This document shows, piece after piece, positions 1 to 7,372 of a stretch of DNA of 61,038 bases. Under the pieces are notes generated by a model. The model saw only the letters and a list, made by a program, of their open reading frames with translations. It had not been told where the DNA came from and did no database searches. Positions within the stretch are counted from its first letter, which is position 1, and every line of letters begins with the position of its first letter. The stretch is from JAQTNA01 sp043743785 (GTDB taxonomy: Bacteria; Pseudomonadota; Gammaproteobacteria; Burkholderiales; Rhodocyclaceae). The position numbers and the translations under genes are program-made. The stretch spans positions 1-61,038 of the forward strand of contig JAYTVW010000078.1 of NCBI GenBank assembly GCA_043743785.1. The letters are read 5' to 3'.

Positions 1-13
1 TGAGCGTGATGAT

Positions 14-59
14 GATGTGGAAATTTGATTCTACTCGCATGACTGGAGCCTCCTCCCGT
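14..59 (-). repeat. Conserved 46-bp leader, copy 1 (SD plus MRVES start)
   Basis: This stretch matches 610-655 at 42 of 46 positions. On the minus strand it reads as a strong Shine-Dalgarno (GGGAGGAG) followed by ATG at 40 and codons for MRVESNFHI. It would be the 5' end of a gene running off the left edge of the window. I see the repeat directly. That it works as a translation leader is inferred. Confidence 0.6.
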
Positions 60-93
60 ACCGCCGTTCCCCCTACCCAAGAGGTTGCCTGAG

Positions 94-402
94 ATGACCC
101 TACCCCAAGACAAATGGACGTGCCAACACTGCCCCATCGGCATCAATCGTCCCGGCACGGAAAACCTGAGCATGAAACCCTACCTGGGTGACGACTACGA
201 CCGGAAGAACTGCGCCGCCGTCATCGAGCCCAATGAATACGGATACCGCATGGCGATTTTTTCCCCGAGTGGCATGCCTATGGAGTGCTACACCGGTAAA
301 TCCCCTCGCGCCATCAGCCGCATGATCCTGGAGTGGACCGAGGGTCGCCAAGTGCGGCGGTCGGTCCCGGGGGATCAGGATTATTCGGAATCCGTTACCT
401 GA
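94..402 (+). CDS. Hypothetical phage accessory protein, 102 aa
   Basis: I do not recognise a family. The protein has an N-terminal CxxC pair (CQHC, about residues 9-12) and two further cysteines, so a small metal-binding fold is possible. A TTG nine bases upstream (85) would add three residues. I prefer the ATG at 94, although no good Shine-Dalgarno precedes either. The 3' end overlaps the convergent minus-strand gene at 381-581 by 22 bases, as is common in dense phage accessory regions. The codon pattern is GC-rich like its neighbours. The existence of the gene is likely but not certain. Confidence 0.5.
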   Translation: MTLPQDKWTCQHCPIGINRPGTENLSMKPYLGDDYDRKNCAAVIEPNEYGYRMAIFSPSGMPMECYTGKSPRAISRMILEWTEGRQVRRSVPGDQDYSESVT

Positions 403-581
403 TACAGCTCGTTGAATTCGATCTGCAACAGGACGGGCAGCCCATCCAGGCCGTCGTGACGTTGCTTCGGTTTGCTGAAACTCAGGTCGCCCAACCCGAA
501 GATGATTTCGGTGTCGTCTGGCCAAAGGGCAAGTTCTTTTCTCAGATCGCCCAGCAACATGGTTTTTGGTGTTTTGCTCAC
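381..581 (-). CDS. Hypothetical phage accessory protein, 66 aa
   Basis: A short soluble protein starts with GTG at 581, preceded by an AGGGG run. It begins with a leucine-rich helix (GDLRKELALWPDDTEI, about residues 11-26) and ends in acidic residues. The sequence looks like the small phage or plasmid proteins of about 65-80 aa that contain an LRxxLxxxPDDxEI pattern, but I cannot name a function. It is the only gene here on the minus strand besides the fragment at the left edge, and the second conserved leader (610-655) sits just upstream of it, so it is probably expressed independently of the late operon. Confidence 0.55.
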   Translation of the reverse strand: MSKTPKTMLLGDLRKELALWPDDTEIIFGLGDLSFSKPKQRHDGLDGLPVLLQIEFNELYQVTDSE

Positions 582-609
582 AGGAGGCCCCTTTCAGAGG
601 GTGGTTGTT

Positions 610-655
610 GATGTGGAAATCTGATTCTACGCGCATGACTGGGGACTCCTCCCGT
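610..655 (-). repeat. Conserved 46-bp leader, copy 2 (SD plus MRVES start)
   Basis: This is the second copy of the element at 14-59 (four differences in 46). On the minus strand it gives GGGAGGAG, then ATG at 636 and codons for MRVESDFHI. This reading frame is offset from the downstream gene at 581-381 and stays open well past it. It may act as a translated leader or regulatory RNA rather than encode a separate protein. Confidence 0.6.
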
Positions 656-802
656 TGCTCCCGCCAGCCGGATTGCCTCCAGTTGGCCTTTGCGCCGGGG
701 CGGATCGCTTCCGTCCCGGCCCTTTTTTGAACCGCCTGTTTCCCCGCTCGCTTACGGACCTGAACGCCCATGTTTTTTGATGACTTCGCGGAGGCTGATG
801 CC

Positions 803-1006
803 ATGGCCGAAAAAAAGGATGTGTCGATCACCATCAAGGCAACCGAGTCCCTCAAGCATCGGATGCTCAAGGCCCAGCTGGCCCGGCGAATGAATGAAAG
901 CGATTTTGTGCGCACGGCGATTCTCCGGGAGGTGGAAGCGGTGGAGCAGCAGTTTGAGTTCCTGAAAGAGATCTTCGAAGGTTCCGTGCCGTCTGATAAG
1001 GGCTGA
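803..1006 (+). CDS. Ribbon-helix-helix (CopG/Arc-like) DNA-binding protein, 67 aa
   Basis: The layout is that of a ribbon-helix-helix protein: a basic N-terminal strand (KKDVSITIKATE, residues 4-15), then two amphipathic helices (about 15-31 and 32-50), the second beginning NESDFVRTAI as in antitoxins and plasmid or phage repressors. I chose the ATG at 803 because GCGGAGG lies eight bases upstream. An in-frame ATG at 770 would add 11 residues with no good ribosome site. It probably represses a phage promoter or acts as an antitoxin, but no toxin partner is visible beside it. Confidence 0.6.
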   Translation: MAEKKDVSITIKATESLKHRMLKAQLARRMNESDFVRTAILREVEAVEQQFEFLKEIFEGSVPSDKG

Positions 1007-1027
1007 CGCGGTAAGACTTGGTAAGCC

Positions 1028-1189
1028 ATGGCCACGCCTCAGCCCTTGCGTCAGATGTACGCCCTGGCACGCGAGATCCCGTTACGGGCCGCGCAAGGCA
1101 AGGACGTGAGGCCTGTGGCCCGTGTGTATTTCGATTTGGCCCGGCAGTTGCTGGGCGTGATAGACAAAAACAAGAAAGCAGGGAGTTGA
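1028..1189 (+). CDS. Small hypothetical phage protein, 53 aa
   Basis: A short frame runs from ATG at 1028 to TGA at 1187-1189 and encodes a basic, helical protein. It contains LREIPLRAAQ-type amphipathic segments and a VARVYFDLARQLLG helix near residues 29-42. It is tightly packed, ending two bases before the ATG of the winged-helix gene at 1192, which supports it as a real member of a small operon (803-1756). No family recognised. Confidence 0.45.
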   Translation: MATPQPLRQMYALAREIPLRAAQGKDVRPVARVYFDLARQLLGVIDKNKKAGS

Positions 1190-1191
1190 GC

Positions 1192-1530
1192 ATGGCCAAT
1201 GAAGAAAGTATTGATGACTTGGTGGTGGGGCTTCTTACCCGTGCGGCCACGAAGCTGGAGCACTGCGCCATTGCCAAGGCGCTACCTGCCAGCCAGCGTC
1301 ACAGCGCCAGTGTCCGGACCATCCTGAATGGCCTGGTGGACCACCGCCGTATTGTGCGCACCGTTAAAGGTGGGCGCACCTACTATGCCCTGCCTCAGCC
1401 CCCCAGCCCGTGCATGGCGGTGGCTCCCGGTCCTCGCCCGTTCGTCCCGATGTCTGCCGCTACCCTGGGTTCCATTGCCCTGGCCACCACGGTGGCGGGG
1501 CGTCTTGCCCTCTCCAACGGGGCGCGCTGA
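1192..1530 (+). CDS. Winged-helix-like DNA-binding phage protein, 112 aa
   Basis: Residues 8-68 look like a winged helix: LVVGLLTRAATKLEHCAIAK (two helices), a recognition helix around SASVRTILNGLVDHRRIV, and a wing ending GGRTYYAL. The C-terminal ~40 residues are proline-rich and then hydrophobic. An AGGGAG ribosome site precedes the ATG by about seven bases. It sits between a small protein and the leader frame upstream of the primase, so a role in controlling early phage replication genes is plausible (inference). Confidence 0.5.
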   Translation: MANEESIDDLVVGLLTRAATKLEHCAIAKALPASQRHSASVRTILNGLVDHRRIVRTVKGGRTYYALPQPPSPCMAVAPGPRPFVPMSAATLGSIALATTVAGRLALSNGAR

Positions 1531-1534
1531 CCCC

Positions 1535-1756
1535 ATGGCCCTCGCCCGTCTTGCCCCGCACCCCATTGGAGTAGTCATTCGTCGCGGGGTTGCGACCTGC
1601 TCCTCAATGGTTTCCTTTCGTGGTTGCACCCATCGCCAGGTTCTGGGGTCCTCCTGCCCCGATTCCCTTGCGGGTAATGCGAAGCCCGAGGGAAGCCTAG
1701 AGTGTGGGGTATCAGCATATGCAACGGTGCAGACGTCTGCAGGTGGTAGCCGGTGA
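1535..1756 (+). CDS. Leader-type reading frame coupled to the primase gene (Ash-like?), 73 aa
   Basis: An open frame runs from ATG at 1535 to TGA at 1754-1756 and overlaps the GTG start of the primase (1753) as GTGA. It contains a SSMVSFRGCTHRQV segment and a SSCPDSLAGNAKPEG segment, a pattern I associate with recurrent short leader or Ash-family frames that lie upstream of phage and satellite replication genes. It could be translated to couple primase expression, or it could be the translated face of a regulatory RNA. There is no ribosome site of note. A real protein product is uncertain. Confidence 0.35.
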   Translation: MALARLAPHPIGVVIRRGVATCSSMVSFRGCTHRQVLGSSCPDSLAGNAKPEGSLECGVSAYATVQTSAGGSR

Positions 1757-4113
1757 CCTGGTCAAACTACGACAGCGCCCGGGACCAGATCGAGGCGGCA
1801 GGAATTCTGCTGCGGAATGATGGCCTGGTGACGGGCCGCATGGTCCGCCGCAAGGTGACGGACTCCCGGGAAGAGCGCGGCTGGTACATCCTCCACGAGC
1901 TGACCCTGGACGATGGCGACGTGGTGCTGGTAGGGTCGTTTGGCGTGTGGCACGGCAACGACAACGGCGCGCAAAAGATCAGCCTGGCCAAGCGCACCCT
2001 GACGGCCGACCAAAAAGCCGCTATCGCCGCCCAGCACAAGGCGGCCCAGGCCAAGGAGAAATCCCGCCGCGAACACGAAGCGGCGCGAGCGGCGGCGCGA
2101 GCGGCGGCCGTGTGGCGGAAGTGTGCGGTGGCCGGCACCAGCGATTACCTGACCCGCAAGGGCGTCCGGGCCCACGGCCTGCGTTACACAGACAGCGGCG
2201 CCCTGGTGGTGCCGATGTGCGACCCCACCGGCAACGTGCATGGTCTTCAGTTCATCCTGCCGTCAGACCATGAGCGCAGGAAGAAGACCGGCCGCGACAA
2301 GGAATACTGGCCGGTCGGTCTGGCCAAGCAGGGCCACTTCTGCCTCATTGGTGGCCTGCCCAAGGACGTGCTGCTGGTGGCCGAAGGCTACGCCACCGCC
2401 GCTACCCTGTTCGAGGCCACCGGCTACCCCGTCGCCGTTGCATTCGACGCGGGGAACCTGCAACCCGTTGCAACGGTGCTGGCCAAGACCTACCGCCGGG
2501 CAAAGATTCTCATTGGCGCCGACGACGACTACCTGACCGAAGGCAACCCGGGCGTCACCAAGGCCAGCGCTGCGGCCCTGGCCGTGGGCGGTTCCCACCT
2601 GGCGCCCGTGTTCGCCCAGGCTCGGGCCGGCAAGAAGATCACCGATTGGAACGACCTGGCCGCCCGGGAGGGGCTGCAAGTGGTGGCCGCCCAGGTGCGT
2701 GCCCACCTCCTGGCATTGGGCTGGGAAGGCGTAGCCGCCACCGGCGCGGGGGCAGCGCCCTCCGGGGGGGCGGGGGAAGTCAAGGCCTATGGGGAGCGGA
2801 GGGCGGCGCAGAGCGTCATGAGCCTGGACGATGCCATTGAGCGCTTCCTGCCCCTGGACGATGGCACTGGTAAGTATTGCTTCGATTCCTGGACCAACAA
2901 GGTAGTACTGCGGGACCAGATGGCGGCGGTGCTCCCTGCCGGGGTGCGGGGAGATGACGTCAAGCGGCACCCCGTGTGGGTCAGTCGTGGGGCCTATTAC
3001 CTGGATCAAGTGGGGTTTGATCCCTCCGGGAAAGACCCGGAAGTCATCCTCAATACCTGGAAGGGCTGGCCCATGCGGCCGGTGGAAGGCGACTGCGCCA
3101 AGATCCTGGAACTGTTCAGCTACCTTTGCAGCGACAGCGGGGAACAAAGCTGGGACGTGTACAAATATCTGCTGCAGTGGATGGCCTACCCACTGCAGCA
3201 TCCCGGCGCCAAGCTGGGATCTGCCGTCATCATGCATGGCCCCCAGGGCACGGGTAAGTCGTCGGGGTGGGATGTGCTGGCCACCATCTATGGCCGCTAC
3301 AGCACCACCATCAACCAGCGGGCACTCAATGACCCCTTCAACTCCGACTGGACGGACTCCACCCTTTTCGTCCTGTGCGAGGAAGTCGTGGCGCAGTCCC
3401 ATATTTGGGACAGCAAGAACGAACTGAAAGACATCGTTACCGGCAAGAAGGTCCGCATCAACACCAAGATGGTGGCGGCCTACTCGCAGAAAAACCAGAT
3501 GAACTTCGTGTTCCTGAGCAACGAAGGTAAGCCCCTCCTGTTGGAAGAAGACGACCGGCGCCACCTGGTCATCTGGACCCCGCCGAAAAAACCCGAATCG
3601 TTCTATGACGAATTGTTCATGGAGATCGACAACGGCGGGGTGGCCGCGTTCTACCACTACCTTATGGCCCTGCCCCTGGATGATTTCCACCCCAAGAAAT
3701 CACCGCCCATGACGGAAGCCAAGCGGGACCTGATAACCCTCAGCCTCTCGTCCGAGGATAGGTTTATCCAGGAGTGGGCCGAAGGCGAAACGCCGTACCC
3801 GCTATGCCCCTGCCGCTCCATGGATCTCTACACCGCCTACCTGAAATGGTGCCGTGTGAATGGCGTGGCCAGGCCCCGCGAAAGCAATCAGTTCCTCGGG
3901 CGGGTCGCCAAGCGCGGCGGCTGGTCGCTCAAGTTGGAGCGCGTGTATGAGAGTACCCATTACACCGGGCAGACCAAGCCGGCCAAGATCGTTATCCCCG
4001 AGTTATCGGCACTGGAGGCCGCCGGCAACGCCATGCCCCCAGCCAATACCAAGCCGGAATGGCTGACCAACAGCATGTTCAACTTTAAAAACAGCCTGGG
4101 AGATGGGGCATGA
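1753..4113 (+). CDS. Phage primase-helicase (TOPRIM plus SF3-like DUF5906 helicase), 786 aa
   Basis: It primes and unwinds phage DNA for replication. An N-terminal region of about 130 residues ends in an alanine/arginine-rich coiled stretch. A TOPRIM domain follows (about 150-310), with the catalytic glutamate at E211 in LLVAEGYA and an acidic cluster D257-D259 in IGADDDY. The helicase domain (about 440-690) has Walker A GPQGTGKSS at 496-504 and a CEEV segment that fits Walker B, as in virulence-associated-E/DUF5906 proteins. The C-terminal ~100 residues resemble the winged end of D5-type helicases. The start is GTG, overlapping the leader frame. It is directly followed by the GTAAC array, which is where a self-contained phage origin would be expected. 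Confidence 0.88.
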   Translation: MTWSNYDSARDQIEAAGILLRNDGLVTGRMVRRKVTDSREERGWYILHELTLDDGDVVLVGSFGVWHGNDNGAQKISLAKRTLTADQKAAIAAQHKAAQAKEKSRREHEAARAAARAAAVWRKCAVAGTSDYLTRKGVRAHGLRYTDSGALVVPMCDPTGNVHGLQFILPSDHERRKKTGRDKEYWPVGLAKQGHFCLIGGLPKDVLLVAEGYATAATLFEATGYPVAVAFDAGNLQPVATVLAKTYRRAKILIGADDDYLTEGNPGVTKASAAALAVGGSHLAPVFAQARAGKKITDWNDLAAREGLQVVAAQVRAHLLALGWEGVAATGAGAAPSGGAGEVKAYGERRAAQSVMSLDDAIERFLPLDDGTGKYCFDSWTNKVVLRDQMAAVLPAGVRGDDVKRHPVWVSRGAYYLDQVGFDPSGKDPEVILNTWKGWPMRPVEGDCAKILELFSYLCSDSGEQSWDVYKYLLQWMAYPLQHPGAKLGSAVIMHGPQGTGKSSGWDVLATIYGRYSTTINQRALNDPFNSDWTDSTLFVLCEEVVAQSHIWDSKNELKDIVTGKKVRINTKMVAAYSQKNQMNFVFLSNEGKPLLLEEDDRRHLVIWTPPKKPESFYDELFMEIDNGGVAAFYHYLMALPLDDFHPKKSPPMTEAKRDLITLSLSSEDRFIQEWAEGETPYPLCPCRSMDLYTAYLKWCRVNGVARPRESNQFLGRVAKRGGWSLKLERVYESTHYTGQTKPAKIVIPELSALEAAGNAMPPANTKPEWLTNSMFNFKNSLGDGA

Positions 4114-4130
4114 CCGCCCATTTACATCCA

Positions 4131-4348
4131 CTGAAACGGGGTCGTAACGGTCGTGTAACGGGTCAAGCGCCTGTTGTAACTCATGTAACGGGTGTAACGG
4201 GCTACCCGCGCACGTACACGCACGACAAACCGCCATGACGCACACACGCGCATTGCTTCCCGCACGTACGTATACCCCCCGTTACACCCGTTACATGAGT
4301 TACAACAAAGAGTTAGCCAGTTACAAGACCGTTACAACCCCGTTTCAG
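4131..4348. repeat. Mirror-symmetric GTAAC array: candidate phage replication origin or control site
   Basis: A 218-bp imperfect palindrome is centred near 4239.5. Inner arms 4173-4200 and 4279-4306 are perfectly complementary (28 of 28). Outer arms 4131-4159 and 4320-4348 match at 27 of 29. Five GTAAC sites (4144, 4155, 4176, 4185, 4194) are mirrored by five GTTAC sites (4281, 4290, 4299, 4320, 4331) with spacings 11-21-9-9 and 9-9-21-11. The 78-bp centre carries CGCACGTAC-type repeats. It fills the gap between the primase-helicase and small terminase genes, so an iteron-type origin or a binding site for the primase or a phage regulator is the best guess. Confidence 0.75.
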
Positions 4349-4358
4349 AAAGACCACC

Positions 4359-4964
4359 ATGACCCTCGAAACCAAAGCTGCCTTCGCCCGGCGCCAGTCT
4401 GTGAATAAGGGCACCGTAACCCGCTGGGCGCAGTCCGGCCGTCTGGTGGTGGATATCAATGGCCGGGTGGATGTGGAGCGCTCCCTGGCCCTGCTGGGCG
4501 GCACCCAGGGCACCCGGGACGACGTGGCGGATAGGCATGCCCAGGGGCGCGAGGAACGGGCCGCCCGGGCGGCGGACGTGGTGCCGGAGGCAGGGGAGGA
4601 AGTCCCTCCGTCCCAGTCCCCCGTAGAACAGGCCCGCAGCATCCTGGACATGGCCCGACACAGCAAGGCCGTCGCCGAGGCCCGCCGCGTCACTGCCCTG
4701 GCGGATCAGGAGGAGATGGAGCGGGACCGCATGGCCGGCGACCTGATCTCCCGGGAGGACGTGGACGCCAGCATGAAGTTCATTGGCGCCACGGTGCGCG
4801 GCCTCCTCGACGTATTCCCCGACCAGACCGCGCCCCTGGTGGCCCCCGTCGCCGATCTGTCCGAAGTGCATAGCATCCTCGTCGAGTCCTGCCGCAACGT
4901 GCTGGTGGGCCTGGGCGAGGCCATCGAAAAGCAAATCAAGGCCCTTGCAAAGGAGGAAGCATGA
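4359..4964 (+). CDS. Terminase small subunit (Nu1-like), 201 aa
   Basis: It recognises phage DNA for packaging and hands it to the large subunit. The N-terminus is a MerR/Nu1-type winged helix (residues 3-45: a KAAFARRQSVNKGTVTRWAQ helix-turn-helix, then a short wing). A disordered, acidic and proline-containing linker follows (about 60-90). A long helical region (about 90-200) serves oligomerisation and contact with the large subunit. The position just before the GpA-type large terminase supports the call. The last four bases overlap the next small gene (ATGA). Confidence 0.7.
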   Translation: MTLETKAAFARRQSVNKGTVTRWAQSGRLVVDINGRVDVERSLALLGGTQGTRDDVADRHAQGREERAARAADVVPEAGEEVPPSQSPVEQARSILDMARHSKAVAEARRVTALADQEEMERDRMAGDLISREDVDASMKFIGATVRGLLDVFPDQTAPLVAPVADLSEVHSILVESCRNVLVGLGEAIEKQIKALAKEEA

Positions 4965-5101
4965 GCGACGATCTGCGTAGCCGTGTCCAGGCGGCATGGG
5001 AAAAAGTGGAGCGGCATTTGCGCCTGGGTAATCCGGCGTTGGCCCAGTATTTCGCCAAGGAATACGTCCGCCTCTTTGCGGAACTGGAAGCCAGGGGATG
5101 A
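4961..5101 (+). CDS. Small phage protein between terminase subunits, 46 aa
   Basis: A short frame overlaps both neighbours: its ATG overlaps the stop of the small terminase (ATGA at 4961-4964) and its stop overlaps the start of the large terminase (ATGA at 5098-5101). AGGAGG lies just upstream. The protein is a single charged amphipathic helix pair (VQAAWEKVERHLRLG, then KEYVRLFAELEARG). Similar tiny proteins occur at this place in lambda-like packaging modules. I cannot assign a function. Confidence 0.6.
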   Translation: MSDDLRSRVQAAWEKVERHLRLGNPALAQYFAKEYVRLFAELEARG

Positions 5102-6945
5102 GTGCCCGTTCCTACGCCCACCTCCTGCGCCGCCAGCAGTCCTATTGCCTGTCAGTGGCGGCCCTGGCAGCGGCGCCGCGCCGTGCCCTGACGGTGAGCC
5201 AGTGGGCGGACGAACACCGGGAACTGACGGGCAAGCAGGCGGGAGAGCGGGGCCGCTACCGCACCAGCCGCACGCCCTGGTGGCGGGAGGTCATGGACTG
5301 CTTCTCCGCCACGTCCCGCGTCACCGACGTCGTGCTCATGTGCGATGCCCAGTCAGGCAAGACCGAGAGCCTAATCAATATCCTCGGCTACAGCATGGAC
5401 CATTGCCCCCGGCCCATCATGGTGATGATGCCGACCGACAAGGCCATGGACGACTGGAAGGTACAGAAATTCAATCCGCTCCTCACTGACACGGACGTCA
5501 TCAAGGCCCTGATGCGCGGCAATAGTTCGCGGGACTCAGCCAATTCCAAGGACCGCATTGATTTCCCGGGCGGCATCCTATTCTTTGCTGGAGCCAATTC
5601 TCCGAACTCCTACGCCGGCAAGTCGGTGGCCATCATCATCCTGGATGACTACGCCCGTTTTCCGGACGAAGTGGGGGAAGAAGGCGACCCGGGCACCCTG
5701 GCGAAGAAGCGCACGAAGTCCTTCCCCCGTGGCAAGCGGGCCTACTTTTCGACCCCCACGAACAAGACCAACCCCCATTACATGAAATGGGAAGAGTCCG
5801 ACCAGCGCCACTACCATGTGCCATGTCCCCACTGCGGGGATTACCAGCAGCTGGAATGGGGCGGCCCGGACGTGGGCTACGGCCTTAAGTGGAACAAGGA
5901 CCTCACCGAGGCCTGGTATGTCTGCCGGCATAACGGCTGCATCATCCGCGAAAATGACAAGCCGGCCTTGTTTGCCGAGGGAACGGGCCGCTGGATCGCC
6001 ACCAATCCAAAGGCCAAGATCCGTGGTTACCAGAAGAGCGCCCTGTATGCCAACATTGGACTGGGAGATTCCTGGCTGTCTCTGGCGCAGGAATGGGTGT
6101 CGGTGCAGAAAAACAGGGGGCAGTTGAAGGCCTTCATCAATACCCAGCTTGCCGAAGGCTACGAAGAAGACGTGGATGGTGTCGATTCCGTCAGCCTGCT
6201 ATCCCGCCTGGAGGAATACCCCGATATCCTGCCGCGCTGCGCCCGCGCCATCGGAACGGACGTTCAAAAGGATCGCATCGAACTCACCGTCGCCGACTTC
6301 GGTGTGCAGGAAGAACTCTGGACCCAGACCCACATCATCCTGGCCGGCGACGTCTCCCAGGGCGCTGTGTGGGATGAACTGGAGCGCGAAATCCTGGACC
6401 TGGCCCCGGACGCCGTGGCCATTGATGCCGGCTATCAGGCGTCCATGGTCCAGGCCTTTTGCGATAGGCCCCGCATGCGCGGCTTCTGCTTTGCCGTGGT
6501 CGGACGGGATGGTCCGGCCCGGCCACTGGTGGAAGACCACAAGACCCGCAAGGCCCGTGCGCTGCGCAAGCGCAAGGGCGGCTTTACGCCCTACATCGTC
6601 GGCGACGAACAAGCCAAGGCCCTGGTGCTCTCACGCCTCAAGTTGCCGACCCCCGGCCCCGGGTATATCCACTTTCCCCTGGCCCCTGAATTCGATGATG
6701 AGTACTTCGCCCAGCTCACCGCCGAAGTCGTGGAGCAAGTGGAGCGTGGTACCCGCACCTATTACGTCTGGAAGAAGCTCCGTCCCCGCAACGAAGCTCT
6801 CGACACCATGAAGCTCTGCCTGGCGGCCTTGCGCCTGTCCGGCAAGAAAACCGACGTCCTGCCGGCGCCCCCTGCGCCTGCTCTCAAGCCCTCCACCCCG
6901 GCCCTGCTGCAGAAGAAGCCGGGATTTTCTGCGACATCCTGGTGA
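5098..6945 (+). CDS. Terminase large subunit, GpA family, 615 aa
   Basis: This is the ATPase/nuclease motor that cuts concatemers and fills the capsid. The N-terminal ATPase domain has the degenerate Walker A of the GpA family (CDAQSGKTE, residues 82-90, lysine K88) and Walker B with IILDDYARFPDE around D183-D184, plus a coupling STPT motif. A zinc-finger-like CPHCG segment lies in the middle. The C-terminal nuclease region includes acidic residues in GTDVQKDRIE and AIDAGYQ. The length is close to lambda gpA (641 aa). Translationally coupled to the upstream small gene. Confidence 0.92.
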   Translation: MSARSYAHLLRRQQSYCLSVAALAAAPRRALTVSQWADEHRELTGKQAGERGRYRTSRTPWWREVMDCFSATSRVTDVVLMCDAQSGKTESLINILGYSMDHCPRPIMVMMPTDKAMDDWKVQKFNPLLTDTDVIKALMRGNSSRDSANSKDRIDFPGGILFFAGANSPNSYAGKSVAIIILDDYARFPDEVGEEGDPGTLAKKRTKSFPRGKRAYFSTPTNKTNPHYMKWEESDQRHYHVPCPHCGDYQQLEWGGPDVGYGLKWNKDLTEAWYVCRHNGCIIRENDKPALFAEGTGRWIATNPKAKIRGYQKSALYANIGLGDSWLSLAQEWVSVQKNRGQLKAFINTQLAEGYEEDVDGVDSVSLLSRLEEYPDILPRCARAIGTDVQKDRIELTVADFGVQEELWTQTHIILAGDVSQGAVWDELEREILDLAPDAVAIDAGYQASMVQAFCDRPRMRGFCFAVVGRDGPARPLVEDHKTRKARALRKRKGGFTPYIVGDEQAKALVLSRLKLPTPGPGYIHFPLAPEFDDEYFAQLTAEVVEQVERGTRTYYVWKKLRPRNEALDTMKLCLAALRLSGKKTDVLPAPPAPALKPSTPALLQKKPGFSATSW

Positions 6946-6949
6946 CCCC

Positions 6950-7372
6950 ATGATCGACTACATCAACGACCGACTGAACCGCCTCGCCGCCTGGCAGCGC
7001 ACCGGCAATCCCCGCCTGGGCTACGCCAGTCACACACCCTTCGCCGATGCCCCCCGGCGGCCGCACCAGGCTATGCCCCTGCCGGACGACGAAGCCCTGG
7101 TGCTGGAACGTGCCGTGGCGGCTCTGCCACCTGAACTGCTGGACGTGGTGGTCGTGTTCTATCGTTCTATGGTCAATTGCACGGCGGAGCAGATGGCCCA
7201 GGCCCTGGGCATTCACCGGGACACCCTCTATGCCCGTTTGCACCGCGCCCATGAGCGCCTCAAGGAAGCCATTGAAGACGCCGAACTCGCCAAGGCCCAC
7301 GCCCTGCCGGAGTGCCAGATTGATCCGGCCCAATGGGGCAGAGCGGCGAACGTGTGCGGGAGGGCAGCATGA
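6950..7372 (+). CDS. Sigma-70 region 4-like helix-turn-helix protein, 140 aa
   Basis: Residues 50-108 resemble sigma region 4: an acidic helix, then LPPELLDVVVVFY (60-71) and a helix-turn-helix CTAEQMAQALGIHRDTLYARLHRA (77-100), with the LHRAHERLKE continuation seen in ECF sigma factors and some phage antiterminator or late-activator proteins. No region 2 is present, so it cannot be a complete sigma factor. It lies four bases after the large terminase and overlaps the alpha-CTD-like gene by ATGA (7369-7372). It may recruit or redirect host RNA polymerase to the late promoter (inference). Confidence 0.65.
   Translation: MIDYINDRLNRLAAWQRTGNPRLGYASHTPFADAPRRPHQAMPLPDDEALVLERAVAALPPELLDVVVVFYRSMVNCTAEQMAQALGIHRDTLYARLHRAHERLKEAIEDAELAKAHALPECQIDPAQWGRAANVCGRAA

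Noticed and set aside
803..1006. A toxin-antitoxin pair based on the RHH protein
   Set aside because: The adjacent genes show no RelE, PIN or similar toxin motif, so only the DNA-binding protein can be supported.
2263..3690. A 475-codon frame antisense to the primase-helicase
   Set aside because: No domain, no ribosome site, and it covers the Walker A region of a certain gene.
4131..4348. A CRISPR array
   Set aside because: The repeats are five bases long, inverted across the centre, and lack regular spacers or direct repeat units of 24-40 bases.
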